A stretch of DNA of 64,000 nucleotides from Euphorbia lathyris. Lineage: Eukaryota > Streptophyta > Magnoliopsida > Malpighiales > Euphorbiaceae. Within the stretch, counting starts at the first letter, position 1; each line of letters begins with the position of its first letter. The DNA lies in the NCBI RefSeq assembly GCF_963576675.1, contig NC_088916.1, forward strand, positions 7,951,001-8,015,000. Reading direction: 5' to 3'. Positions 36,308-48,639 of this stretch are shown here, piece by piece. The notes under the pieces are model-generated. The model was not told the DNA's origin. It saw nothing but the letters and a program-made list of their open reading frames with translations, and searched no databases. The translations under genes were made by a program, and so were the position numbers.

Positions 36308-37062
36308 GCAGCCCTACTTTCAACTTGGCCTTGAAGACTCCTTCAATGTGCCTACGGCTGTCGTCATATGCTCTAATCACAGTTTCAGAGGCTGTCAGGT
36401 CTCCTCTCTCCACTCCCAACTTCGACAAGAGTTTCAACGGACAAACGTTAATGGCCGATCCATCATCGACCATCACACAGCTAGTCTTCTTCCCGTTAAT
36501 TTCCACTCGGATATACAATGGCTTGTTGTGAGCCTTCCCCCTCTTCCGGGAGATCCTCGTCGGTAAATGTGATCTCAGTCCTCTTTCGAGCCATAATTGC
36601 CCCTACTAGCGCTGCCGGCTCAGTGTCGGTGGAGATCACCAAATTCTGCAACTCCTTCATCAGGTTCTCACGATGGTACTTAGAGTGGCATAAAACTTCC
36701 CAGACCGTAGACTTAGCTTGCGTCTTCTTCAACTGTTCAAGAACTTGGTCGTCGGGCTTAGGAGCCGAACCTTCTCCAATCTCAGTCTCTACCATTGGTG
36801 CCTTTCCCTCGGCCACACGACCTGATCTCGTCATCACCGCAACTTCCGGCTCGTCATCCGACTCGTCCCAAATGTTAATAGGAACCCTTCGATTGGCATC
36901 CTCCTCGTCCGAGGAACTCGCCCAAATGTCTACGACCATTAAATCCATGACGTGAGGAACACTCGGATTCAGGAAAAAGGGATCCGCCGATCCATACAAG
37001 GCCCAACCTATCAACTCATCATAGTCACGGAGGGACACTCTACTCATCCTTCTTGCGGCCAA
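36240..37062 (-). pseudogene. Inner element Gag-Pro linker and aspartic protease
   Basis: 37062-36496 reads a linker with acidic patches (SSDEEDANRR, ESDDEPEVAV), MTRSGRVAEGKAP and ITFTDEDLPEEG, which in Tat/Ogre elements directly precedes the protease. After a one-base shift the protease continues from about 36520: LYIRVEINGKK, MVDDGSAINVCPLKLL (active site DGS) and VIRAYDDSRRHIEG. It ends abruptly at the deletion near 36310. The frameshift and truncation make it inactive. Confidence 0.85.
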
Positions 37063-37233
37063 CGGAATAGCGCCTCATTGTATGCACATAAGCTGCACCT
37101 TATCACTCATTGTCTTATTACACCGCTCATAACGGTGCCTCCACCTCCTAGCATAATCCACAAAATGTTCCTCGGGGAATTGCCTAATCCTGTCCAAATC
37201 ATCCAGGGATCCCGTCCACGGAATGTACATTTC

Positions 37234-39589
37234 GTATCTCGCCACAAAGGCATTTCTGAGTGGTACCCAATGACACATCTCTTCCTCCGACAGACCCTGA
37301 TGCCACAATAAGGCTTCACCCATCAAGGTTTCCGGAAAATGTTCATGCAACTCACACTGTGGAAATCCAGCGTTATACATATGATCGCGGAATATCCTTG
37401 CATGCTCCACAGGATCCTGGTGGCATCGCTAACACCGCATCAGGTGTTTGGTAAGATGGGGAATCAGGGGTTTGCTCTGCTAACATCCATACCGTATATT
37501 CCTTGATAAATCTCTTCGTCATAGCTGCCCAATCGGTCTTAACATACATCGGCAGCGACATGTACCACATCAGCGGTTCACCCATCAATGAATTACAAAA
37601 TAAGCTAGTGATCTCTTCCTCTTTGAAACTCAAGGCTGTCATAGCCGACAAATAGAAGTGAAGGTGCTCCATAGGGTCCTTATTGCCGTTATACTTGCTC
37701 ACCCTTGGTAATGGATGCTTGATGGGTCCAATCTGCATTGCAAAGTGCTCCGCGGTTCTATCCTCTGCTCTCTGATACTTTTCAAGAAACAAATCCGACA
37801 ACCGATCCCAATCGTGCTTGCAAGAGTCGGGCAATGAATGGAACCATTGCAAAGGCTCACTTACCAGCGAATGGTGGAACCATTGAGCAATTTCATCTAC
37901 CCCGAAGGATTCAATAAACATGTCGTGCATATACTCACGCAAGTGCACTTCGGGATCCCTTCCTCCACTGAACAAACCCAAATTTGGCACGATAGTCCGA
38001 GACGCCCCTTCACCGGTCTCTTCGGCACTATCCTCGTCATATGGTGCTCCACCATCTGATCCCTCCTCCATTGGTTCTTCCTCTTGTTCCTCACCCAAGA
38101 AGGACACATACAAACCATTTCCCACATTGCTTCTTTCGACGGAGTCCAACAACTCCTCTACATCTTCCTCAAAAGATTCCATCACTACAGTTTCCGTCAA
38201 ACCAACTCCGATCACGCTCACCCTATGATTAGGCAATGGATTGCGCCTAACGGAAGGGTTTGCTGATGAAGGATCAGCTATCTTCTTCTCCTCAATCAAA
38301 TCTTGGATTTCGTGTTTCAGCCTCTCGCAATTCTCAATCGTATGTCCATAACTGCTGTGGAATTCACAATACCCTCTAGCCTGAATCTGCGGAGTAGGTT
38401 GAGCTTTGTTATACGGGGTAAGGGCTTTCAACAACCCCTTCTTCTGCAGACGTTCAAAAACTTTCGCATAGGTCTGATCGAACTTGGCGAACCGCCTCTT
38501 TTCGATAGCATTAAGATCAACCATTTTCACTGTTGCAGATTCCGTACTCGCGCTAGGCCCTCCGGCACTATATCCAGACTTCGTCCACTTGGTATAAGCT
38601 TTCTTCGGCTCCCCATCGCCTTCGACAGTCAAGGCACAACTATACATCTGATTGAAATCTGTGAACGGCATATATCTCAACTCATTCTTAATATACGGCA
38701 ACGTATTGCCAATCACCATTCGGATCTGATCTTGCTCAAGCGGCTTCTGTTTCATTACCGCGGCCTTAGCCCTCCATCTCTTCACGAAGTCTGAAAGGGA
38801 TTCCCCAGTCTGCTGCTTAGTGCTCTCTAACTCTTTCAAAGTGACTTCCAACATGGTGTTAAAACTATACTGAGCGATGAATGACTTCGCTAACTCCTTC
38901 CAATCCTTCTTTGTCACCATTGGCAGCGCATGGAACCATGTGAGGGCAGCCCCCTCCAGGTAAGTGTTAAACAGCCCCAAGACTTGATCCTCGATCAGGA
39001 TCGTGTGCTTCATTACCGCAATGTACTGATTCATATGAGCGGTGGGATCTCCAGTTCCATCGAACTTTTTCATGTCAGGGAGCCGGAATTTCAGAGGCAA
39101 AGCTATTGCTGTCAAACAATTCTTCAAGTTATAGAAATCCTGACTTCCGGAGCTTCCTCCGCGCAAGTCCTGCACTTCCTGTGTGATGTGTTGCCTCCAC
39201 TCCTCTTCCTTAGCTTTCTCCTTCTCTAACTGTTTTCGGACATAATCCTGATAATCCTCCTCATTCCCAAAGCGAGGGCCATCGTTCACCTCATTCTCAG
39301 CACGCTTACTACCACTCTTATTGTCCTTCAGTGCTAACTCAGCTAGCTGGGCCAAGATTGCGGCCAGCTGGTCGTTGATATTGTTCACAGAATTCTCCAA
39401 TTCAGCCACCTTCTCGTCGGTTGCAGACATACTGACGGAAGACTGAGTATACTCGGATGAAGATGATTCAGAAGCCACAACTACTGATTCGGGACTGTCT
39501 ACTCGCGACTGATCAAACTGTCTGACAAGCCGATTACTCTCGCGAAACCACAACCGCTTAATGATGACATCTGCGCGAACGGTATCCAT
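37234..39589 (-). CDS. Inner element Gag with four capsid-like repeats
   Basis: The main frame (ATG 39589 to 37373, 738 codons) starts with a disordered Ser-rich region and a coiled coil (about 55-90). The first Gag segment is residues 181-241 (GDPTAHMNQY ... LTWFHALP ... DW ... FIAQY), followed by a normal Gag C-terminal part and a CEFHSSYGH...C zinc-finger-like motif (408-421). After an acidic linker come two further Gag-like segments, residues 545-605 (DPEVHLREY) and 638-698 (DPMEHLHFY). A fourth (DPVEHARIF, 37416-37234) follows in another frame after a frameshift near 37416. All four place W at +37, W at +49 and Tyr at +60 from the Asp of DPxxH. Confidence 0.9.
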
Positions 39590-41507
39590 TAGTATGTATG
39601 TATGATTTCATATGCATGATTCGTGGTGTGTGCGTTTATTTATTTGCGATTATAAGATAAGAAGAACAAACGTTAGTTCTAATTACACGTATCACAACAT
39701 CTCTCTTCCACCCTTATTCCTCCACACACTCGTTGGTCCAGGTCTCTTTCCTAGGATTTTGGTTTTTTTTTTTTTTCTCACATTGCGGTCCAGGGGACGC
39801 GTGATGCCGTCGATTATTGCGGGAAAGTAAATCAACCATCAGACAATACAGTTCGTTTTGACGTATCCATATTCAGTGACTAAGAAATCGACCAAGTTGG
39901 ATTGTCCTTTCGGAATAACTCGTCTTTTGTCCTTTCGCGAGATGCGTTAATTCGAGTTTTGACTCCCTTTGAGCGCATCTCAGTTTTTAGGCATGGTTCG
40001 AGTTATTCTTCTAGTCCAATCGTTCGTTATTGTCAATGACTCGTTCCCTTTTATTCGCGTGGGTTCATGTCTCGATTTTTGGGTTACAATGGGGATTTTA
40101 TCGAGAACATAACCATGCGTTTGTTTAGTGATGGAATCACTTTTGGATTTATTTTAGGGAACGAATTCATTGCGTAACGTGTTTGTTTTTAGCGTTGAGA
40201 TTCCGTTTGCTCATTTTGCTACATGAAAAGACGGCGAGTCTTATTTGAGCGCACGATAATCTTTCGACTAATTACAACTCTTTGTTCCTCCCAATCCACG
40301 GGATATATCATCTCAGTGTGGTTATAGAAAATCAACGTTTCGTTGAATCACATGTTTATTCGAAGCGAGGATATCACCGTTTTCCTTCCTTTAGGCGCGA
40401 ATTTAAGCAAACACGTATATCGGGCCATATTTCTTGCAGTTTTGGTAACGGTCGAAATGATCGAGTCGTTAGCCAAAACCCGCAGTCTCGTCCATATGGC
40501 GCAATTATATGGTTTGGCTTAATTCGGCTTCGAGATTTTAAACGGGGTATACTCTCGTCCGAGGCACGTATTCAACGATATTGGTTTATTTTCTTTAACT
40601 ACTCGCGGGATAAACATATATCGTAGATTCAGAATGATTTTGGTCGATTAGTTCCTTTTTGTCTTTTTATTTTCTTAGTCACCTTTTGCGGACACGTCCA
40701 TTTCTCTTAAGAATGACACCAGGCATAACGTAAAAGCTCGTCTTTTATTCGGAAGGGACGGGCTACTTGTGCGAAACTTTTCACGTTACAACAAGGTCGT
40801 TCGAAACAGAAATGTTCTTCGTTTTCGTTTCGTCGTGATCTCGTTTTATCCCAATTTATTTAAAGAATGTGAATAACGGCTACCGTTAATATAGTATTTT
40901 GTATCGAAATGTAACTATCCTTAACACCGAACCGATTAATACTAATACGTGCTTACGTCATAACGTATTTCCTGAACACGTGCCTTCGTCGGGACACCGA
41001 AAGGGACAAGGCGGGTCGCACATGTTCATTCATATGAGATGACTAAGTCGTCTTTAGTTCAAATCGTTTCGATGTTTTAGGGTAATTAGTATGTCGATTC
41101 ATGAGTATATATTAACGCATCGTCTCATTTTCTTTACATAATTTAGGATTAGACACGTATCATGGCGGTTTGAAAACACGAACTGATTCATTTATCACAT
41201 CAAAAATAGTAACGGGTAATCCTATGGAAACTTCTAAGGCTACTATATGCTGACACGGCTGACCGCGGGACCTCACAGGACCGCACAGATTCGCCCCTAA
41301 CGAATGGATGGGGACCCTCTGGCGCCTTACTGTAAGGGGGAACTTACGCTAGCCTCTTTCGAGCGACGAATGGACTCTCGCTAGAGGTTTCGCGGAAATT
41401 ACCCAAAGGGTTTGCAATAATGCTCGTGAATGCATACGAAAAGAAGTAAAACGATCCGTCCCCGTTAAGGGCTTAGTGCATGCCTTCCGGAATCAAATTT
41501 CTCGCTT
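39590..41507 (-). other. Leader of the inner element
   Basis: About 1.9 kb between the primer-binding site and the Gag ATG. No convincing ORF in the element orientation, so the extra ORF1 known from some Ogre elements is absent or unrecognisable. A 114-codon frame on the opposite strand (40282-40626) shows no domain. Confidence 0.5.
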
Positions 41508-41524
41508 CCCCAGCAGAGTCGCCA
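41508..41524 (-). promoter_or_regulatory. Primer-binding site of the inner element
   Basis: TGGCGACTCTGCTGGGG on the minus strand, two bases from the end of the 5' LTR. It begins TGG, as expected for pairing with a tRNA CCA end. Ogre-type elements typically use a tRNA-Arg-like primer; the exact tRNA was not verified. Confidence 0.8.
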
Positions 41525-41526
41525 CT

Positions 41527-44516
41527 TGTTAGACGAGGTGCCGCGGCCTAATCTCCCGGGCGGACCGGGGGGTGGACAACCTCATGGCGACGTAAGCGGT
41601 GATTGGCGCCGAAAGCAACCAATCGTGGAATCAAGCTGCTCGACAGGACCGGAGCTCGGAGATATGGAAGAGTCGCCACCCACGAATGGGAAAATGAACA
41701 CCGATCCCTTGCGGGAGACCGGTGTGGGTTCGGGAAACTTAGGTACGAGCCGAGAAGGCTAGCTCCTTTCCGGAGAAAGGCTACTAGGCATCCCGACATC
41801 GCCCGGTTATGAACCACCGGCCTCCTACTCAGCATGTTAGGCGATAACGGACTAATCGTATACTTCTTTAAGTTTAAAATTCATTTGAAACCCTTTTCTT
41901 TCTCTTTTTGGAAACCATTTTGAGCATATGATATTGAAAAGCCACATCAGTAAAGAATCACCCATTTATGTTTATACATACACAGAGAGGGGGAAGAAAG
42001 AAGTGATTTATTTACAACCGTATTTAAATGTTATGTTGTGTGTCTATTCTACATTAACTTATTTCCCCAAAACGATGTTTACATGGTTCGCACCTTAATC
42101 GCCGTTGGAATGATTTAGGTGCGTTTTAAAACCCCGTTTGATGAAGCTTACCCGAATCGCCGTTGGAACGACTCGAGTAATTGAAAACGTTAAGGTAAAA
42201 GCCTTTTAATAAGAAAACGTGGTTAAACATACAAGTCAATTTTATTTTGTACAAATTCATTAAGAAAGCGATTCAAAATCTCCATTATTAACAAAAAAAC
42301 GATTTTGATTACAATGTTCGCTTAATCCGTCGTTGGAACGGACTAAGGTTTTAAAACGTGGTGTTTTGAAGACGATTTGAAATATCAACCAAAATGACTC
42401 TATTTATCTACATTAGAGATCTAAGAAAGCTCATTAGCTTAAATAATTTAATTGAAAACTCTCTTTTTGTGACTTATTTTCCCCATTTATTTAATGGACT
42501 CTCTAACTATTATAATTACATCAATAAACACATTTAGGCCCAAAAATTAATTTTTCCAAGTGAAGCCCATTTGAAACATGGACTCATAAATGGCCAAAAG
42601 AGATAAAGAAAATAATATAGATATATATTTACACATTTTAGCCCAAAAGACATAAAATAAGAGTAAAAGAAAGTATACTATCCAATACATATATAAGAAA
42701 GAGTGATGAAAATAATATATTTATACTTTAAATATATGAAAATAGTAGATGAAATTCATAAATAAGAGAATAGCATTTATCACTAAAAATAACTCTATTT
42801 GTCAATAATTAACATAACCCAAATATACTCCAAAACTATATATATATACATAACTAATATAATCTTAATGTCAAAAAGACTATATGTTTATTCCCTAATA
42901 TCTATTAATTGTCTCACAAAATACCCAAGTAAATAACATTTAAAATAGATTTTAATGTGACTTAAATAAATAATGATAAAAAAAGAGAAAATAATACATA
43001 CATTTATAAAAATAAAATGGAACACCACTCTTCTAAAATAATTATATATGTTAAAATTCTAAAACAATTTGAAAATCATATATTACATAATTATATATAT
43101 ATATATACTAAGGATTAAAAGTCTAAAAGTTAAGAAAAGGGGACCAAAATGGCATTTTTTACATTTTGGCAGATTTACCGACGGAAAATCCGTCGGTAAA
43201 CAGCCTTCAGTGACAGAATTGGCCAATTACAGCAGCACTCTAACATTTTCCAGATTTGTTCAAAAGCATTAAATTAAATCTAATTCAATCGTTTTGGACT
43301 TCCGAACTACCAAAGATGGATCATAGTCGAAAACGGAAGTTCCTAAAACGATGTTTTTATTTTAAAACGTTATTTGGAAACCTCTTTTAAATAAAAAACT
43401 TATAATTACAACATTTTCGATACCCGAACTACCTTTTTATCGGATCACGGTTCGTATTGGGATATCCAAAACGAGGTTTTTATTTTAAAACAAAACCGAA
43501 TTTTATTTAACACGAAACGAAAATTAAATAAATACGCTAACTAAATAAAACGTGACAAAATAAATAAATGACTAAAGGAATAAAAACTATAGCATAAAAA
43601 AAAATAAATAGAAGGAGAGAAATAAATTAAATGAAATAAAGAGTCTAGTCCTCGGATAATACCTTTGATTCGGTATCTGACAGTCGAAGCCGATTGATTC
43701 CACGAACCGCGAGCTCCCGATTTTAATAAAAATTTAGTAAAAATTGAACTTAGGAAATTTAGAATTTTTGAGAAAAAAAATATTTTTCTCAAAAAAATTC
43801 ACTCTCTCTCTCTCTAAAAATGTTTAGAGTGAGAAAGTTTTTCCCCCCAAAAAGGCCTCACCTTCACCTTGGGATCCGTGCCATTATATAGGGAAACGGA
43901 TCCCGGAACAATGGGCGACGCCCAAAAAAAAAATTGGGCGTCGCCCATTGTGGTTGGGCGGCTGCCCAACAATGTTGGGCGATCGCCCAACGGCGTTGGG
44001 CGAGCGCCCAACGCGAGGTTGGGCGCCCGCGCCCAACCCTCGTCGGGCGTCCGCCCGACGCGTTGGGCGTTCGCCCGACGTGGTTGGGTGCCCGCCTGGC
44101 GACCCTCGGGGCGTGCCCCGCGCCGTTGGACGCGTGCACTCCGTGGCCGCCGAGCGCGCGTTCCGCGCAGCTAGACGCTCGCACGTCGCGGCCGCCGAAC
44201 GCGCGCCTCGCGCTGCCAGGCACGTGTGCTCAACGGCCCACGAGGACGCGCACCGCCAGCGGTCCCAGGCATTGCCCGGGCGTCGAGAGCGTGCCACTCG
44301 CGGTGCGTCCGATGGACGCCGCGCGCACGTCTCGAGCCGTCAAGCGGGCGTTCGACCATCGTCGTCCGCGTGCGGGATGCCGTTGCGTGCCCGCGCCGTG
44401 CCGTTAATTTTCCTCAGCTTATTATTCTTTATATATTTTTCAAAACTTCCGGAATCAATCGCTTCGACCGTCTTGTTTCAGGTTTTCGTCACAGGTCCTC
44501 CGACTCGGTGTCTACA
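41527..44516 (-). repeat. 5' LTR of the inner element
   Basis: 2990 bp, beginning TGTAGACACC in element orientation. The TATA box is at 43884-43891 (CTATATAA, minus strand). It differs from the other LTR mainly by one extra palindrome unit near 43970-44000 and scattered substitutions. Confidence 0.94.
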
Positions 44517-44797
44517 AGCGGATCGCGGCTTATCATGACAAAAATGCAAAGCTCGTCAATCTGAATGTGGGAGATCTCGTGCTCCGAAAAGGTGACAAAA
44601 TCCAATCTACGGAGGGGAAAGGAAAGCTGGGGATCACCTGGACAGGCCCGTTCCGAATAGTCACCAAGATTGGATTCGCCACATTTAAAATCCAAGACAT
44701 GGAACATCCAGAACCTCCGCAAATATTTCACCGAAAAATAGAATGTAATCACGGTCTTGAGTACTCTTTTTCCTTTGATAAAGTTTTTATCCCATGA
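44517..44797 (+). CDS. Outer element integrase, C-terminal part
   Basis: Resumes in frame after the target duplication: IAAYHDKNAKLVNLNVGDLV, then LRKGD, GKLGITWTGPFRIV and a C-terminal tail ending KVFIP before TGA. This is the chromo/GPF-type C-terminal domain of gypsy integrase (motif W-x-GPF). Together with 24842-25606 it would form one uninterrupted frame of about 350 codons. Confidence 0.88.
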
Positions 44798-44814
44798 GGT
44801 TTTTCTTATCAAAG

Positions 44815-45390
44815 GTTTTAACGAGGCTCACATATAAGACCCACTTGCTGTAATAAGACACATCGCCATTCAATAAGAAGCAATTTTTGTCCTATCAATT
44901 CTTTTTTAAGTATTTGTTTTGTAGCAATATAAATATTCCAGATTAAAAAAGAAGGGGGGGCCAACAAACGCATTCAATGCTATCACGACATAGCTACTTT
45001 CTTTACTTTCTCCTCAAGGATAGAAGAACAATCTCGTGGGCGGATCAATCCTTAAATGATCACCATTAGAGATAGAGTTAAAACATTTCTCGGACGCGAG
45101 ATCTTTACACTCTCTTACACCCTTTCCAAAGAAGGGTTCAAAGTCGTAAGGGCGGATCGATTCACCTCAAAGATAGGAAGTAAATCAATCACCTAAGGCA
45201 GCTTAACTTCCTCTAAAGGAATAAAAGCTTCAAAGCCTTCACAAAGGTTCACACCACGAGGTATGGCTGGCCACCTACTTCAAATCAATCCTAAAGCCTA
45301 TAAATTTACTTGCTGAAATAATATAAGGCATAAAGTAAAGTAAACGGTTATCCTGAGGATTAAAAATTGTACTTAGTTTTACAATGAAAA
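44815..45390. other. Spacer downstream of the outer integrase
   Basis: No ORF. It separates the sense pol from the antisense gene in the outer element. Confidence 0.5.
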
Positions 45391-47626
45391 CTAAACATCA
45401 GTAAGAGCATCCTCCTTAGCATCTTTTTCACCAGATGCGCCCTCCAGTGGGGCTTCCTTCTCTACAGAAATAATTCCTCCTTGAGGAATAGTACAATCGG
45501 TTATCAGCTCCTCACTCTGGTCACCCGCCTTCGGAGGCACTTTATCGGGGTCCTCAGGCTCAAGGTCGACAAGGGGTTTGCTTTCTTCGGCGGATCCGTT
45601 CATCACCTTGCGAATGTGATCACGGATGTAGTCCTTGACTTTTGGAATTTTGCGATACTTAAGGACAACATCCACGTCAGGAACCACGAACTCCGAATCT
45701 GTAAAATCAATCTCGGGATGCGCCAGTTGAACATACGCCATGATCCACTCGCCATAGTAGTAAGCTCGCTCCCCTGCAAAGATCTCCGTGTCCTCTAAAG
45801 CAGCTTCATGTTCTTTAGCATCCGCATCAATTTGCTCCTTCAATTTAAGGATCTCAGCATCCTTACTCTCATTTAGGGCAATAGCGGACGCAGCGTTCGC
45901 ATTGGCAACGACAACCTCCTTCTCCAACCTTTCTATAGTTGCCTTATCCGCCACTCCTTGAAGGAGATCCGCTTCCATAGCACGCATACGGGTGTATACC
46001 TATCAATGCAAAAGCCAATTCAAGCGAAAGAACAACAACAAAACTCTCCCCAAAGGAGATCACTCTTTCATCCAAAAATGCGAAAAAAGATAGAAGGAAC
46101 TTACCGTAAGAAGCTCCGTATTTCCCATCTGGACATGGGCAGATCCCGAGATCTTATTCTGGCTCTCCCGAACTTCCCCTAGTTGGCCGAGAGCTTCGTC
46201 CAAATCGTTGATGACAGATTTATTTCTTAGAAATCCTTTGTCGCCATATTTGGCGGACCAGTAAGCTCCCAAATCCGGCTTCACCAACTATGTAAGTATT
46301 AAGAAGCAGAAAGTAAGATTCAAGTAAGAGAAGAAAAAACAATACGGTCAACGTACCTCATCGAGTCTCGTCGTTGGTTTCACGGCTCGCGTGGCATCCG
46401 CCATTATCTTTCCTCCACTAGTGGATACAGATTTCTTCTTCTTTGGAAGAGGAGGATCAACCATGTCACCAGTAGGGCACTTCTCCAAGCTCTTATGAGG
46501 AGCTGTGACCTGCCCCTTCTTTCGAGCTTCATCCTCCTTCAGTTTCTTGCGTATCTCTACAAGAGCGTGACTGGCCTTAGACAAACCCCTGACAAGAGAA
46601 CCATAAAATAATCAAGGTTTAAAGAAAAACAAAGTTACCTTCATCAAGTTCTGTAAACTTCACATAAGTGATCTTGTCCCCTTCCTGGCGGATTAAGGGA
46701 ATATCATTCATCATGAAGTCCAAGGCGTCAGCGTATGTCCAGGCCTCTGCCTTGACACTTTTCATGGTTTTCGCCACTTCCTCGTCATTGTCCGTCAATA
46801 TACGCACGTCTCCAGCCATATGCAAAGGTTTGGCGTTCCAAACCGACGGAAAGCCTAGAGACTCGCCCTCCCTTATCTTTACATAGAAAAATTTCTCATC
46901 CCAAAGATGGACATTGGACATTTTACCGTAGAAGGGCGAATAAGATTTGAACTTGGCGAAAGTGAAGAAAGATTCAACCTTTCGCTTTGTCGGTTTGTGA
47001 AGGGACCGAAAGACACGAGGGTTACATACTACCCCTAAGTTTGAAGCTAAGTAACAATCCAGAGCCAGATCTAACCAGCCATTTGGATGCAGCTGACTGA
47101 CAGTGATGTCAAAGTAGGATAAGATATCCGCCATCATCTTAGGAAGAGGAAGCCGGAACCCTCTTTCTATATGACAACTGTACACAGACAAATACCCAAT
47201 GGGCGGACAGGCGGGTCGCTGATGAGCTTCCGCCAATTTAGTTTCATATTCTTTTATCAAAGAAAAGCGATCCGCAAGATTCGCTAGATCCGCGATGCTC
47301 ATACGGGAGGGAGTGGACTCCGCGCGAGGCGCCTTTTTCCTAGACGGGGCTGAAGAAGATGCCTCCATCCCCGAAAACCGCCTAGAATCTATTGCCGGAG
47401 CAAGACAAGTAACGGCGATGGGAAGGTTCTGAATCCTACCTGAGCGAGTTCGATTGCTATTACACGCCGAGTTACGCAACTCAGCTAAGTCGCAACTAAC
47501 AGTACCTTCGGAAGAAACAGAATTTTCCAAAGAAGAAGAAGTCCAGCTAACTACGGTTTCGGAAGAAGTGGTCAAATTAAAAAGTTCGAAGGTAGACTCG
47601 GAGGATGAAGAAGAGCTCCTAAACAT
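45391..47626 (-). CDS. Antisense multi-exon ORF of the outer element (putative gypsy-type transposon domain)
   Basis: The first exon, ATG 47626 to about 46639, encodes a Ser-rich N-terminus and a domain with RGFRLPLPKMMADILSYF and HPNGWLDLALDC. This resembles the plant family annotated as 'putative gypsy type transposon' (Pfam PF04195). Further exons: about 46588-46350 (Lys-rich, KKKKSVSTSGGK), about 46290-46105 (PDLGAYWSAKYGDKGF) and 45995-45391 (coiled coil ERLEKEVVVANANAAS, acidic C-terminus, stop). Donors such as GATGAG|GTACGT support splicing. The exon 1 to exon 2 frame does not join cleanly, so one boundary is wrong or a frameshift exists. It runs opposite to pol, as the PMD gene does in the inner element. 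Confidence 0.7.
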
Positions 47627-47925
47627 TCAGAAAAACAGAATGAAGAAATTCACTTACATGGGAGTTAAGGCTTTGAGGATTCTGAACTCCGGGAAAACTC
47701 TGGACAAAAAAAACTCGAAGAAAGATGGAAGAGGAATGCAAATGAAGTGGAAAGAGAAAGAGAGGAAGGAAGAAGGCGTTTTCTCGTCCCTCGAGCGGCG
47801 CGCCTAAGACACGTGTCACCCATCGATTGGCATCGAACAGAGTGACCATCAATGCAAGTCATTATGACGGCGCGCGAAGAAGCTCAAAAGCCCTAAAGGG
47901 CTTTAAAGGAACTTTAGGGGGGCTT

Positions 47926-48446
47926 CTGATAACATTGGGATATTATCCAAAGGATCAAAGGAGATATTCGCCCAGAACAACCATGTATTGATCACCTGAC
48001 ACCGGAATGCCATGGCGTATCAGGCGAGGGGATCCAACAGGCGGATCACTAAGACTCCACCACGTGAGATCCGCAGTCAAACCTATGTGGAGATCCGCCA
48101 TAACCCCTCGGTCCGCCAGTTGAGCAACGGAGCCGATTCCGCAATAAAGGCCATTAATGAGCTATTAATAAGCTAACAGACATACCTAAAGGAAACCAGT
48201 AACCGCCATTAATGAAGCATTAATGGAGACTTTCTAGTTACTAAAGGTTACAACTTCACGACTATATATAGCTTGCATCTCAAGCTATCAAGGTACACAT
48301 TCATACAATCCTAGAAGCCCTACTTTGTCAATTCAGTTTACTCTTCCATACTTTATATTGACTTTGGCATCGGAGCTTCCCCCCGTCGAACCCAACGACG
48401 CCCCCACAGAGACGGAAGCTAATCGGAAATTCTCCACAAGTCATCA
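47926..48446 (+). repeat. 3' LTR of the outer gypsy element
   Basis: Matches 24204-24723. Preceded by a polypurine tract with GGGGGGC and followed by the target duplication ATTAG. Confidence 0.93.
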
Positions 48447-48639
48447 ATTAGTGGTAAAAATGTTTTCAAAAAGAGATAGAGCAATAAGCTAATTGAAATA
48501 GTTCCTCAGATGAACTTTTTCAAAATTAGTTTTTTAAACTCAATAAACTCTTTTAAACCTCTGTTTACTAAATATGTTCACAGTGCTCATCAAACATTGA
48601 AGTATTTTTTTATTTTTTTGCCTTAGTATATACCGTTTA

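Larger units (their letters stand above)
25607..44516 (-). mobile_element. Inner Tat/Ogre-like Ty3/gypsy retrotransposon (minus strand), 18.9 kb
   Basis: LTRs are 25607-28575 (2969 bp) and 41527-44516 (2990 bp), very similar, with TG...CA ends and a perfect target duplication AGCGG (25602-25606, 44517-44521). Orientation is minus: the primer-binding site TGGCGACTCTGCTGGGG lies at 41508-41524, next to the right LTR, and a polypurine tract lies next to the left LTR (28576-28595). In element order: 1.9-kb leader, Gag with four capsid-like repeats, protease, RNase H, a second (archaeal-type) RNase H, integrase, an antisense PMD gene, 39-bp tandem arrays, LTR. Dual RNase H and an antisense ORF before the 3' LTR are Tat/Ogre traits. 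The reverse-transcriptase core is missing. Confidence 0.95.
24204..48446 (+). mobile_element. Outer Ty3/gypsy LTR element, internally deleted, with antisense gene
   Basis: LTRs are 24204-24723 and 47926-48446 (520 and 521 bp, nearly identical), starting TGATAAC and ending CATCA. A 5-bp target duplication ATTAG lies at 24199-24203 and 48447-48451. A polypurine tract with GGGGGG precedes the right LTR. Between the LTRs only the integrase region survives on the plus strand (24842 onward); gag, protease, reverse transcriptase and RNase H are absent. An antisense multi-exon ORF occupies 45391-47626. A second retrotransposon (25607-44516) lies inside the integrase gene. Without that insert the element would be about 5.3 kb. 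Confidence 0.93.

Noticed and set aside
38930..39229. Plus-strand frames opposite the inner Gag
   Set aside because: Shadow of the strongly supported minus-strand Gag; no domain.
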